64,000 bases of DNA from Pseudomonas mangiferae (GCF_007109405.1 NZ_VJOY01000009.1:124001-188000), one strand, 5' to 3'. Shown: positions 52,211-60,972, counted from the stretch's first letter. Program-made: numbers and translations. Notes: generated by a model not told the origin, from the sequence alone.

Positions 52211-52765
52211 ATGCCCGCCACCCCTGCCCTGCTGCTCGTCGACCTGCAACGCTGCATGGCGGAGCCGCGCCCGGTGCCGCGCAACAACCCCGACGCCGAG
52301 GCGCATCTCGCCGCCCTGTTGGCCCACTGGCGCGCCCAGGGCTGGCCGCTTGTGCATATCCGCCATATTTCCCGTGACCCGGCCTCGGGTTTCGCGCCGG
52401 GCCAACCGGGCGCGGCCTTCCAGGCGGCATTCGAGCCGCAGCTCCACGAGCAGGTGCTGGAGAAGAACGTGCCGGACGCCTTCGCCAGCGGCGCCCTGGA
52501 GCGCTGGCTGCGAGTACGCGGCCTCGATCGCCTGGTGATCGCCGGGGTGATCAGCGAGAACTCCCTGGAAGCCACCGCTCGCAGCGCCGGCAACCTGGGG
52601 TTCATCGCCCAGGTCCCGGAGGATGCCTGCTTCACCTTCGCCAAGAGGGACTTCCGCGGCCGCCCGCGCAGCGCCGAGGAGGTCCACGACATGGCCATGG
52701 CCAACCTGCACGGGGAATACGCCGAAGTGCTGAGCACCCGGGCCGTGCTGGACCGCTGGGCCTAG
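52211..52765 (+). CDS. Isochorismatase-like hydrolase lacking the usual cysteine
   Basis: A 184-residue isochorismatase-fold protein: PALLLVDLQRCM gives the catalytic Asp, the lysine is in VLEKNVPDAF and RLVIAGVISENSLEATAR occupies the position of the usual 'G-x-x-T-x-x-C' nucleophile loop, but has Asn-Ser instead of Cys. A related subgroup has 'NNSVEAT' here, so this is a family trait, not a mutation. It ends in EDACFTFAKRDFRGR. Activity could be like EntB isochorismatase, or none. Divergent from DUF2076. Confidence 0.8.
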   Translation: MPATPALLLVDLQRCMAEPRPVPRNNPDAEAHLAALLAHWRAQGWPLVHIRHISRDPASGFAPGQPGAAFQAAFEPQLHEQVLEKNVPDAFASGALERWLRVRGLDRLVIAGVISENSLEATARSAGNLGFIAQVPEDACFTFAKRDFRGRPRSAEEVHDMAMANLHGEYAEVLSTRAVLDRWA

Positions 52766-52832
52766 GTACCCATTTGGTGGCCCACGGCGGCTTCCGCTAC
52801 AGTAGCCGCCCCGCTCTTGTCGTGAACCGCCG

Positions 52833-53492
52833 ATGATGTCCTTCAGCGCCTTGCGCGATTCCTGCTACTTCTTCAGCCGCCACCTCCTCGCCATCGCCCT
52901 GCTGTGCCTGCCCCTGCTGGTGCCCGAGGCGTTGCTGCAGCGTTTCATCGAGGCGCACACGGGGAACGATTCCTCCCTCTACCCGCTCCTCGCCAACGTC
53001 CTGTTCTACCCGCTCTACACCGCCGCGCTGATCCTCTTCCTGGATGCCCGCAGCCGCGGCGAACGCCCGACGACCCTGGCCCTGTGGGGCGACGCACTGA
53101 CCCTCTGGCCGCGCTTCGCCGTGCTGTTCACCCTGAGCGTGGCGCTGCTGCTGGCGGGCTTCTCCCTCTACGTGCTGCCGGGGCTGTGGCTGATGGTCAA
53201 GCTGGCCTACGCCGAATGCCTGCTGACCCTGCGCGGGCGCTCGCCGCTGCAGGCCATGACCGACAGCTTCCAGCTGACCCGCGGCCAGTTCGGGGGACTG
53301 GCCCTGAGCCTGCTGGCGGCAATGCTGCCGGCGTGGCTGTTCGATGGGCTCTCGGCATACGGGCTGGGCCCGCAGCCGCCGCTGGCACTGGACCTGGCGT
53401 GCCGGACCGTCAGCAGCTTCCTGCAGCTGTTCCCCACGGTGGTGACCTACCGCCTGTTCATGCTGCGCCTGCCGCCGCCAACCCAGGCCTGA
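52833..53492 (+). CDS. YciC-family inner-membrane protein
   Basis: A 219-residue membrane protein with about six hydrophobic segments (LLAIALLCLPLLVPEALL, LLANVLFYPLYTAALILFL, FAVLFTLSVALLLAGFSLYVLPGLWLMVK). The pattern corresponds to the YciC/UPF0259 family of unknown function. Start ATG 52833 is followed by a second ATG codon. No operon partner; convergent or parallel neighbours are unrelated. Confidence 0.78.
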   Translation: MMSFSALRDSCYFFSRHLLAIALLCLPLLVPEALLQRFIEAHTGNDSSLYPLLANVLFYPLYTAALILFLDARSRGERPTTLALWGDALTLWPRFAVLFTLSVALLLAGFSLYVLPGLWLMVKLAYAECLLTLRGRSPLQAMTDSFQLTRGQFGGLALSLLAAMLPAWLFDGLSAYGLGPQPPLALDLACRTVSSFLQLFPTVVTYRLFMLRLPPPTQA

Positions 53493-53622
53493 GGCGTTTC
53501 GCGCCGCCCTGCGCCGGGCATCGCCTTGCAGCCGGGGAATGACGGAGGAAGCCGCCGGCTCGCTCGCCCTCCCCGGACCGTACAAAAACGCTGCACGCCA
53601 TCCGCCACCGAGAACCGTCGTC

Positions 53623-54174
53623 ATGGAACGCACGCCCACCCTCAGCACCCCGCGCCTGACCCTCACGCCTCTGGCGCTCGCCGATGCGCCCGCCATCCAG
53701 CGGCTGTTCGCCCACTGGGAGGTGGTGCGGTATCTGGATCACCGGGTGCCCTGGCCCTACCCGGATGACGGGGCGCTGACTTATGTCCGCGACGTCGCGC
53801 TGCCGGGCATGGCCGCCGGCCGGGAGTGGCACTGGATGATCCGCTTGGGCACGGCGACAGGCCCCTGCATCGGCAGCATCAGCCTGTACGACCAACCCGG
53901 CAACAACCGGGGCTTCTGGCTGGCACCGCCCTGGCAGGGCCAGGGCTACATGGGCGAGGCCTGCGAGGTCATCAATGCCTTCTGGTTCGAGACGCTCGGG
54001 CGTCCGCTCATGCAGGTGCCGAAAGCTGTGGAGAACCAGGCCTCGCGCGCCATTTCCCTGCGCGAGGACATGCGCAAGGTGGAGACCCGCGAGGGCCGCT
54101 TCGTCTGCGGGCCGATGCCCAAGGAAATCTGGGAACTGACCCGCGAGGAATGGCTGGGCAATCGTCCGACCTGA
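53623..54174 (+). CDS. GNAT acetyltransferase
   Basis: A 183-residue GNAT protein (Acetyltransf_3 type). Start TPTLSTPRLTLTPLALADAPAIQRLF; acetyl-CoA motif in GFWLAPPWQGQGYMGEACEVINAFWF; later QASRAISLREDMRKVETREGRF. Substrate unknown. ATG 53623 (MERTPTLSTPRL) is preferred over an upstream frame. A MITE begins 96 bp after the stop. Confidence 0.83.
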   Translation: MERTPTLSTPRLTLTPLALADAPAIQRLFAHWEVVRYLDHRVPWPYPDDGALTYVRDVALPGMAAGREWHWMIRLGTATGPCIGSISLYDQPGNNRGFWLAPPWQGQGYMGEACEVINAFWFETLGRPLMQVPKAVENQASRAISLREDMRKVETREGRFVCGPMPKEIWELTREEWLGNRPT

Positions 54175-54269
54175 GCGCTTCAGCGCGCCGGGCCTCGGGC
54201 GCGAGCCTTCGCTGGTTCAGTCCCTGCGCGGGCTCGCGCAGCCGCCGAACGCCGGGGCGGCACGCCCTA

Positions 54270-54410
54270 GGTTGTGTACGAAAAGTCGTCGAGCGAAGGT
54301 CAGGCGAGGAAAAAATGGAAAAGGAAGCGGAGTTTACGTGCTGTAAATGAGCATTCCGAACCCATTCTTAACGAAGCATCACCGAGCGCAGGCACTTTTC
54401 GTACAAAACC
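54270..54410. mobile_element. MITE copy 2 (141 bp)
   Basis: Second copy of the element at 18232-18376. Terminal repeats GGTTGTGTACGAAAA (54270-54284) and TTTTCGTACAAAACC (54396-54410) have one mismatch. TA flanks both sides (54268-54269 and 54411-54412), consistent with a TA target duplication. The internal sequence includes the same AACGAAGCATCACCGAGCGC block as copy 1. Its right end plus the flanking TA forms the TAG stop codon of hrpB. Confidence 0.85.
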
Positions 54411-56932
54411 TAGCGCCGCGGCCGGGCACGGGCGGTAGGCTCGGCCACCAGGGGGTCGTCGGGCCAGTAATGCTTGGGGTAACGGCCCTTGAGGTCCTTC
54501 TTCACCTCGGCGTAGGTAGTGGCCCAGAAGCTCGCCAGGTCCTGGGTGACCTGCACCGGGCGTTGCGCCGGCGACAGCAGGTGCAGCTTCACCCCCAGCC
54601 GACCATCGGCGATGCGCGGCGTGTCCGCCAGGCCGAACAGTTCCTGCAGGCGCACCGCCAGCACCGGCGGGGACTCGTTGTAATCCAGGCGGATATGGGA
54701 GCCGGACGGCACCTGCAGGGTGCGCGGCGCCAGCGCCTCCAGCTGCTTTGGCAGCGGCCAGGGCAAGGTGCCCTGGAGCAGGCTCGCCAGCTCCAGCTGG
54801 GCGAAATGGGACAGCCGCGAGACCTTGCCCAGGTACGGCAGCAGCCAGTCCTCCAGGGACGCCAGCAGCGCCGCGTCGCTCACGTCCGGCCAGTCGCTGC
54901 GGCCGTCCCGCTCCAGGTCGAGCCGGCGCAGCAGGCCCACCCGCGCCTGCCACTGGCGCAGCTCCGGCGTCCAGGGCAGCAGCGCCAGGCCCTTGCGCCG
55001 CACCACGCCCAGCAGCGCGCGACTGCGGGCGTCCTCGTCCAGGGCCGGCAACGCCTCGCTGGCCAGCACCAGTTCGCCCACCCGGCGCTGGCGCTCAGCG
55101 CGCAGCACCCCCTCCCGCTCATCCCAGTCCAGCACATCCAGGGTGCTCACCTGCTCCGCCAGCGGGCCGTCGAACAGCGCCGGGTCCAGCTCGGCCGCCA
55201 GGTAGATGCGCTCGTCCCGCTGGCCCTGGCGGCTGCCCAGGTCGGCGATCACCAGCCAGGGCGCCTTCATCAGGGCATCGGCCTCGGCGAACACTGCGGC
55301 GCGGCCATTGGCCAGGCGGTAGCCGGCGGCCGATCCGGTGCGTTGCCGGGCGACCCGGTCGGGGTAGGCGAACGCCAGCAGGCAGCCGAGCCAGCGGGGG
55401 TGCTGGGGGTCGGCCACCGGCTGGGCGGGCGCCTGCCGCAGCAGCCCGCGGTACTGCCGCGCCAGCTGGCGAATGCGCTGTACCGCACCCCGGGCGGACC
55501 CCGTGGCGCCGCCCTCCAGCAGTGCGAGGCGGCTGTGCAGGTCGGCTCCGCCGTCGCGCAGGATGTCCCGCTCCCCCAGCAGGGCCGCCAGGTCGCAGGC
55601 CAGCGCCCCCAGCCCCAGGGCCTGGCCGCGCAGCAGCAGGTGGGCGATGCGCGGGTGTGCCGGCAATGTCGCCATGGCCTGGCCGTGGGCGTCGAGGCGG
55701 TCGCCGCGCAACGCGCCGAGGCGCGCCAGCAGGTCACGGGCCTGGGCCAGGGCGGCGCTGGGCGGTGCATCCAGCCAGCGCAGGTCGTCCGCGTCCACGC
55801 CCCAGCGGGCCAGTTGCAGCGCCAGCCCGGCCAGGTCGGCCTGGAGGATTTCCGCGCTGCCGTGGACCGTCAGCTGGGCGTGCTGCTCTTCCGACCACAG
55901 CCGGTAGCAGACCCCCGGTTCCAGGCGACCGGCACGGCCGGCACGCTGGGTCGCCGAGGCCCTGGAAATGCGCTGGGTGTCTAGGCGGGTCATACCGCTG
56001 GCCGGGTCGAAGCGCGGCACCCGCTCCAGGCCGGCATCGATCACCACCCGCACGCCCTCGATGGTCAGGCTGGTCTCGGCGATGTTGGTGGCCAGCACCA
56101 CCTTGCGGATGCCAGCCGGAGCCGGCTCGATGGCCGCGCGCTGGGCGGCCAGGTCCAGCTCCCCGTGCAGCGGGCAGAGGCGCACCCCGGGGCGGTTGCC
56201 CAGGGCGTCCTCCAGGCGCGTGGCGACCCGGCGGATCTCCGCCTGCCCCGGCAGGAACACCAGGACGCTCCCCGGCTCCTCGTCCAGGGCCTGCAGCACC
56301 GCCTGAGCCACCCGCGGCTCCAGGCCGTCGCGCGCATAGGCGCCGCCGGGGGCCGGCTGGCGACCCCAGCGGATCGCCACCGGGTGCATGCGGCCCTCGC
56401 TGCGCACCACCGGCGCATCGTCCAGCAATGCCGCCAGGCGCTCCCCGTCCAGGGTGGCGGACATCACCAGCACCTTGAGCGGCTCGTCCCGCAGCAGCTC
56501 GCGACCGTTGAGGGTAAGGGCCAGGGCCAGGTCGGCGTCCAGGCTGCGCTCGTGGAATTCGTCGAAGATCACCAGGCCGACACCCTCCAGGCCCGGGTCG
56601 TCCTGCAGGCGGCGGGTGAGGATGCCCTCGGTGACCACCTCGATGCGAGTGCGCGGGCCGACCCGGCTGTCCAGGCGGATGCGGTAGCCGACCGCCTCCC
56701 CCACCGCCTCGCCCCGCTCCGCCGCCAGCCGCTCGGCGGCAGCACGGGCCGCCAGCCGACGCGGCTCCAGCATCAGGATGCGCTGCCCGGCGAGCCACGG
56801 CTCATCCAGCAGGGCCAGCGGCACGCGGGTGGTCTTGCCCGCCCCGGGGGGCGCTTCCAGCACGGCTTCATCCCGCGCGGCGAGGGCGGCGCGCAGGTCC
56901 GGGAGGATGGCGTCAATGGGGAGAGCGTTCAT
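54410..56932 (-). CDS. hrpB: ATP-dependent RNA helicase HrpB
   Basis: An 840-residue DEAH-box helicase. Motif I is APPGAGKTTRVPLAL, II is IFDEFHERSLDADL, III is MSATLDGERLAALL, V includes VLATNIAETSLTIEGV and VI is QRAGRAGRLEPG. The HrpB C-terminal domain ends near RYPKHYWPDDPLVAEPTARARP. HrpB affects mRNA or envelope functions; its role is poorly defined. The stop codon is provided by the MITE boundary. Confidence 0.93.
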   Translation of the reverse strand: MNALPIDAILPDLRAALAARDEAVLEAPPGAGKTTRVPLALLDEPWLAGQRILMLEPRRLAARAAAERLAAERGEAVGEAVGYRIRLDSRVGPRTRIEVVTEGILTRRLQDDPGLEGVGLVIFDEFHERSLDADLALALTLNGRELLRDEPLKVLVMSATLDGERLAALLDDAPVVRSEGRMHPVAIRWGRQPAPGGAYARDGLEPRVAQAVLQALDEEPGSVLVFLPGQAEIRRVATRLEDALGNRPGVRLCPLHGELDLAAQRAAIEPAPAGIRKVVLATNIAETSLTIEGVRVVIDAGLERVPRFDPASGMTRLDTQRISRASATQRAGRAGRLEPGVCYRLWSEEQHAQLTVHGSAEILQADLAGLALQLARWGVDADDLRWLDAPPSAALAQARDLLARLGALRGDRLDAHGQAMATLPAHPRIAHLLLRGQALGLGALACDLAALLGERDILRDGGADLHSRLALLEGGATGSARGAVQRIRQLARQYRGLLRQAPAQPVADPQHPRWLGCLLAFAYPDRVARQRTGSAAGYRLANGRAAVFAEADALMKAPWLVIADLGSRQGQRDERIYLAAELDPALFDGPLAEQVSTLDVLDWDEREGVLRAERQRRVGELVLASEALPALDEDARSRALLGVVRRKGLALLPWTPELRQWQARVGLLRRLDLERDGRSDWPDVSDAALLASLEDWLLPYLGKVSRLSHFAQLELASLLQGTLPWPLPKQLEALAPRTLQVPSGSHIRLDYNESPPVLAVRLQELFGLADTPRIADGRLGVKLHLLSPAQRPVQVTQDLASFWATTYAEVKKDLKGRYPKHYWPDDPLVAEPTARARPRR

Positions 56933-57105
56933 ACCGGCTCCAATGCGAGGGGACGCGGATTATAGGGCCAGGCAGCAGCGCTTCCACCCGGGCATAGGCG
57001 CTCACGCGCGGCGAACCCCGCGGACCCGGTGGCAGTCTGAGTAGCAGCGAAGAACTGTCCCCGGGCCACTGCTATAGTGGCGCCCATTTTCCCAGGAGGT
57101 GCTCA

Positions 57106-57525
57106 ATGCGCACAGCTAACCGCGTCGTCGGCGGCGTCCTCGCCGTTGCCCTGTTCACCCAGCTCGCCGCCTGCGGCTCGCTGTTCTTCCCCGACCGCCG
57201 CGGGCAGATCGAGGGCCGCGTCGACCCGCTTGTGGCCGGCCTGGATGCCATCGGCATCCTGTTCTACGTGATTCCCGGGCTGATCGCCTTCGCCGTGGAC
57301 TTCGCCACCGGCGCCATCTACCTGCCCGAAGGCCAGCAGTATTCGGTGGCGCCGGAGCGTCTGCACGACGCCATCGGCGCCGACGGCCAGGTGGACCCCG
57401 CACGGCTCAAGGCGATCATCCTGCGCGAAACCGGTCATGACCTGCCCCTGGACGACCCGCGGCTGATCCGTCACAGCGGCAATGCCCAGCAGCTCGCCGC
57501 CTACGGCCTGCGCCCGGCCGCCTGA
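57106..57525 (+). CDS. Small lipoprotein of unknown function
   Basis: A 139-residue lipoprotein: signal sequence MRTANRVVGGVLAVALFTQLAAC with lipid Cys23, then a short basic stretch, a hydrophobic segment (GILFYVIPGLIAFAVDFATGAIYLP) and a soluble C-terminus. A strong AGGAGG site precedes ATG 57106. The order hrpB-lipoprotein-CDF matches P. aeruginosa PA3961-PA3963 (from memory), so it is a conserved Pseudomonas gene. No domain is recognised. Confidence 0.8.
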   Translation: MRTANRVVGGVLAVALFTQLAACGSLFFPDRRGQIEGRVDPLVAGLDAIGILFYVIPGLIAFAVDFATGAIYLPEGQQYSVAPERLHDAIGADGQVDPARLKAIILRETGHDLPLDDPRLIRHSGNAQQLAAYGLRPAA

Positions 57526-57544
57526 TCGCGCGTCCCTTTTCGTC

Positions 57545-58489
57545 ATGGCCGTGCCCGCCGACCATGCCCGGCTGATGCGCCTGGCGACCCGCGCCTCCCT
57601 GGCGGTGGCGCTGACCCTGGCGACGGCCAAGGGGGTTGCCTGGTGGCTGAGCGGGTCGGTGAGCCTGCTGGCCGGCCTCACTGATTCGCTGCTGGACGGC
57701 GCGGCTTCGCTGCTCAACCTGATCGCCGTGCATTATTCCCTGCGCCCGGCGGACGACGACCACCGCTACGGCCACGGCAAGGCCGAGGCCATGGCGGGCA
57801 TGGGCCAGGCGGTGTTCATCGCGGTGAGCGCAGTGCTGATCGCCATGCAGGCGGTGGATCGCCTGCTGCACCCGCAGCCGCTGGGCGCACCCGAAACCGG
57901 GATCGCGGTGATGCTGGTGTCGCTCCTGCTCACCGGCGCGCTGCTGGCATTCCAGCGTCATGTGATCCGGGTCACCGGCTCCACGGCGGTGCGCGCCGAT
58001 TCCCTGCACTACCGCTCCGACCTGCTGCTCAACGGCAGCATCCTGCTGGCACTGCTCCTCGCCACTTTCGGCTGGCAGGGCACAGACGCGGTGTTCGGCC
58101 TCGGCATCGCCGCCTACATCCTGTGGAGCGCCTGGTGCATCGCCCGGGAAGGGTTCTCGGTGCTGATGGATCAGGAACTGCCGGATGACGTGGGCCAGGC
58201 CATGCTCGCCCTGGCCCGCCAGGTCCCCGGCGTGCTGGGCGCCCACGACCTGCGCACCCGGGTCTCGGGCAACCACTGGTTCGTCCAGTTGCACCTGGAG
58301 CTGCCGGACGCCATGCACCTGTTCGACGCCCACGCCCTGGGCGAGCAGGTCGCCGCATCGATCCGCGAGGCCTATCCCCGGGCCGACGTGCTGGTCCATG
58401 CCGACCCCCAGAGCGTGGTAGGCCGGGAAACCGGGCTTCAGCGCGCCGACACCAGCGCCGGATCGCAGGCCGGGGCGCCACGCCCGTAG
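57545..58489 (+). CDS. fieF: Cation diffusion facilitator FieF/YiiP-type
   Basis: A 314-residue CDF transporter. Site A residues are in SLLAGLTDSLLDGAASLLN (D-x-x-x-D) and RADSLHYRSDLLLN (H-x-x-x-D); HRYGHGKAEAMAGMGQ follows helix 2. The cytoplasmic C-terminal domain has HDLRTRVSGNHWFVQLHLELP and VLVHADPQ. It exports Zn2+ or Fe2+ in exchange for protons. ATG 57545 begins 17 bp after the lipoprotein stop. Its 3' end overlaps the convergent MHS transporter gene by 52 bp. Confidence 0.9.
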   Translation: MAVPADHARLMRLATRASLAVALTLATAKGVAWWLSGSVSLLAGLTDSLLDGAASLLNLIAVHYSLRPADDDHRYGHGKAEAMAGMGQAVFIAVSAVLIAMQAVDRLLHPQPLGAPETGIAVMLVSLLLTGALLAFQRHVIRVTGSTAVRADSLHYRSDLLLNGSILLALLLATFGWQGTDAVFGLGIAAYILWSAWCIAREGFSVLMDQELPDDVGQAMLALARQVPGVLGAHDLRTRVSGNHWFVQLHLELPDAMHLFDAHALGEQVAASIREAYPRADVLVHADPQSVVGRETGLQRADTSAGSQAGAPRP

Positions 58490-59742
58490 CGCAGGGCAGT
58501 GAGCAGGCCCACGACCCCCATTACCCCGCAGAACACCACGCAGACCCACGGGCTCCAGGGCATCAGCGCGATCAGGGCCAGCGGCGTGGTGCTGGCCCAC
58601 AGGGCATAGACGAGGTTGTAGGTGAAGGAAATGCCGGACACACGCATATCGGCCGGGAACAGCCCCACCATCACCGACGGCACCACCCCCACCACGCCGC
58701 AGGCAAGGCCGGCCAGGGCATAGGCGGCGCCGAGCCATTGCGAACCGGCCACCAGGCTGGCGTAGAGCGCGCCGATGCCCGGCGCCAGCAGCAGGCTGTA
58801 CAGCGCCACGCCACGCCAGGCGCCGATGCGATCGGCCAGGGCGCCGGCCAGCACGCAGCCCAGGTTGAGGAAGACGATACCCACGCTGCTCAGGCTGAAG
58901 GCCCGCTCGGCGGGCAGGCCGAAGCGCTGTTGCATCACCGTGGGGGTCACCACCACCAGCACCACCACCGCCGAGGTCAGCACCGCGGTGAGCAGCGCCG
59001 CCGGCATCAACGCATGGCGATGCTCACGCAGCACCGCCCGCAGGGGGTAGTCGGCGAGGCCGTCGCGGCGTTCGCGCAAAGCGAGAAATACCGGTGTCTC
59101 GCTCAGCCAGCGGCGCAGCCAGACCCCGACCACGCCGAACACCCCGCCCAGCAGGAAGGGAATGCGCCAGGCGTAGTCGAGGATTTCCTCGGCGCTGAAC
59201 AGCCGCGACAGCAGGGTGGCGGTGAGGGCGCCGATCAGGTAGCCGAAGGTCAGGCCGGCCTGCAGCACCCCCAGGGCATAACCGCGGTGCCCGGCAGGCG
59301 TGTGCTCGGCGACGAAAACCCAGGCACTGGGTACCTCGCCACCCACCGCGGCCCCCTGCAGGATGCGCATCGCCAGCAACACCAGCGGCGCGGCGAAGCC
59401 GATCTGCGCATAGGTAGGCAGCACCCCGATCAACAGGCAGGGCAGCGCCATCATCAGGATGCTCAGGCTGAACACCCGCTTGCGCCCCAGGCGATCGGCG
59501 TAATGAGCCATGAAAATGCCGCCCAGGGGGCGCGCCAGGTAACCGGTGACGAAGATTCCGAAGCTCTGCAGCAGGCGCAACCACTCCGGCATTTCCGGCG
59601 GAAAGAACAGCTTGCTCAGGGTCAGGGCGAAGAACACGAAGATGATGAAATCGTAGATTTCCAGCGCACCGCCCAGGGCCGCCAGGCCCAGGGTCTTGTG
59701 GTCATTCAACGCCAGGCGCGGCCGTGGGGAATCGGCAGTCAT
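58438..59742 (-). CDS. MHS-family MFS transporter
   Basis: A 434-residue metabolite:H+ symporter-type MFS protein with 12 membrane segments: LGGALEIYDFIIFVFFALTLSKLFFP at the start, GYLARPLGGIFMAHYADRLGRKRVF (loop 2-3 signature), RILQGAAVGGEVPSAWVFVAEH and PADMRVSGISFTYNL near the C-terminus, all typical of the ProP/KgtP group. Likely imports an organic acid or amino-acid-like solute. ATG 59742 is chosen. It interrupts an otherwise conserved block (CDF to Lrp), so is probably an acquired gene. Confidence 0.86.
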   Translation of the reverse strand: MTADSPRPRLALNDHKTLGLAALGGALEIYDFIIFVFFALTLSKLFFPPEMPEWLRLLQSFGIFVTGYLARPLGGIFMAHYADRLGRKRVFSLSILMMALPCLLIGVLPTYAQIGFAAPLVLLAMRILQGAAVGGEVPSAWVFVAEHTPAGHRGYALGVLQAGLTFGYLIGALTATLLSRLFSAEEILDYAWRIPFLLGGVFGVVGVWLRRWLSETPVFLALRERRDGLADYPLRAVLREHRHALMPAALLTAVLTSAVVVLVVVTPTVMQQRFGLPAERAFSLSSVGIVFLNLGCVLAGALADRIGAWRGVALYSLLLAPGIGALYASLVAGSQWLGAAYALAGLACGVVGVVPSVMVGLFPADMRVSGISFTYNLVYALWASTTPLALIALMPWSPWVCVVFCGVMGVVGLLTALRYGRGAPACDPALVSAR

Positions 59743-60013
59743 GAAGCCTCCGGGAGACAGCGAACGCGACGGCGGTGGGAAAACCGGGGCGGTCGGATGG
59801 TAGCGGGCGGGCGGAGGATAGCAAAAGGCGCACGCCATAGCGGTCCGTGCGTCAGGCAGAGGCCACCCGCTCACTGCGCGCTTGGGCACCGGTCACCATC
59901 AGCTCCACCGTCCGTTCAGGGTCGCTCAGGCCAGGGTCGATCACTCACGCGCCTTTGGATCGAACGTTCCGCTCTAAAGCCGGCCGCCTGTGCTGCGTCA
60001 CGACAAAACAAAA

Positions 60014-60035
60014 GGGGGGTCATCGCTGACCCCCC
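60014..60035 (-). terminator. Strong intrinsic terminator reading on the minus strand
   Basis: GGGGGGTCA (60014-60022) / TGACCCCCC (60027-60035), a perfect 9-bp stem with a 4-nt loop. Only the minus strand has a following U-rich tract (TTTTGTTTTG). No minus-strand gene is known upstream, so it should end an unannotated transcript. Confidence 0.6.
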
Positions 60036-60082
60036 TTCGGGTATTCGTCCGGTGCTGGCAATCGTGTCGCCGCTTTCGTCGT

Positions 60083-60161
60083 CCGCCTGATTGGGCGGTA
60101 CGGACCCGGGTGCCTGACGCGGCCCGGTGGGACCGCCGGCGCCGACGCACCTGATTGGGTG
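60083..60161 (-). ncRNA. Possible structured RNA with two TGATTG-loop hairpins
   Basis: Two stem-loops share the loop TGATTG (CAATCA on the minus strand): CCGCC/GGCGG at 60083-60098 and CACC/GGTG at 60148-60161. The stems differ but both pair, a covariation-like pattern. The terminator at 60014-60035 lies downstream on the minus strand, as would suit a small RNA or a leader. No known family was matched. Confidence 0.3.
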
Positions 60162-60321
60162 GGTCGGGTGGACTCCTCGTCCGGGCCGTGAAACTGAAAG
60201 AAAGCTTACGTCACACACACCGGCAGAGGTTTGCGAAAATTGCTCAAATCAACATCACTTGCGCAATGATCACCTCATATTGGATGATTATCCGCAATCA
60301 ATACGAAAGGATGTTCATAAC

Positions 60322-60801
60322 ATGGAGAAATTCGACCGCTACGACCTGCGTATCCTCGCGGAATTGCAGAAGGATGCGCGGATTTCCAACCAGGACCTGG
60401 CTGAACGCATCGGCCTCTCTCCCTCGCCCTGTTCGCGGCGGGTGCGGCAGCTGGAGGACGACGGCTACATCGTCCGCCAGGTGGCGCTGCTGGACCGCAA
60501 GAAGCTCGGCCTGAGTCTCACCGCCTACGTGCTGATCGGCATGGACCGGCACACGCCGGACCGCTTCGAGCATTTCCAGTCGGTCATCCACCAGTGCCCC
60601 GAGGTGCTGGAGTGCTGCCTGGTGACCGGGATCGACGCCGATTACCAGCTGAAGGTGGTGGTGCCGGACATGGATCACTACCAGCAATTCCTGCTGGGCC
60701 AGTTGACCCGCATTGAGGGGGTCACCAGCGTGCGGTCGAGCTTCGTCCTCAACCAGGTGGTGAGCAGTACCGAGTTGCCGCTGGGTCACCTGAAGAGTTG
60801 A
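60322..60801 (+). CDS. Lrp/AsnC-family transcriptional regulator
   Basis: A 159-residue regulator: helix-turn-helix in DLRILAELQKDARISNQDLAERIGLSPSPCSRRVRQLEDDGYI, followed by the RAM domain (GLSLTAYVLIGMDRHTPDRFEHF, LECCLVTGIDADYQLKVVVPDMDHY). It likely senses an amino acid and may regulate its own gene or the divergent MHS transporter. The start ATG 60322 has GAAAGG upstream. Corresponds to the Lrp gene of the PA3961-PA3970 block (from memory). Confidence 0.9.
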   Translation: MEKFDRYDLRILAELQKDARISNQDLAERIGLSPSPCSRRVRQLEDDGYIVRQVALLDRKKLGLSLTAYVLIGMDRHTPDRFEHFQSVIHQCPEVLECCLVTGIDADYQLKVVVPDMDHYQQFLLGQLTRIEGVTSVRSSFVLNQVVSSTELPLGHLKS

Positions 60802-60972
60802 AGCGGGCGCTCTGCGCCGTGCTTCGCGTATACTCGCCGGCGCCTTGCCGTGCCCCCGCGTGGAACTGCCCGCCAGCCCCCACGCTCGAAAAACAACACG
60901 CTTCGCCCCCACGGCCTCTCGATCCGGCCCCGCACGCCGGGTCCGCGCGTTCCCCGTTCCATGAGGTTGACG

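Larger units (their letters stand above)
59743..60321. other. 579-bp intergenic region with terminator, hairpins and a possible gene fragment
   Basis: This gap separates the MHS transporter and an Lrp regulator, which are divergent. It holds a minus-strand terminator (60014-60035), two related hairpins (60083-60098, 60148-60161) and, at 59852-59944 on the minus strand, a 30-codon fragment (GLSDPERTVELMVTGAQARS) that might be the end of a regulator gene. The 100 bp before the Lrp start are A/T-rich and probably contain its promoter. Confidence 0.5.

Noticed and set aside
59852-59944. 30-codon fragment (GLSDPERTVELMVTGAQARS) as a real gene
   Set aside because: It has stop codons just upstream and no domain of its own; listed only as a possible remnant inside the intergenic entry.
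60014-60035. Terminator-like hairpin as a terminator for a plus-strand gene
   Set aside because: On the plus strand it is followed by TTCGGGTATT, not a T-run, and no plus-strand gene precedes it; only the minus direction fits.
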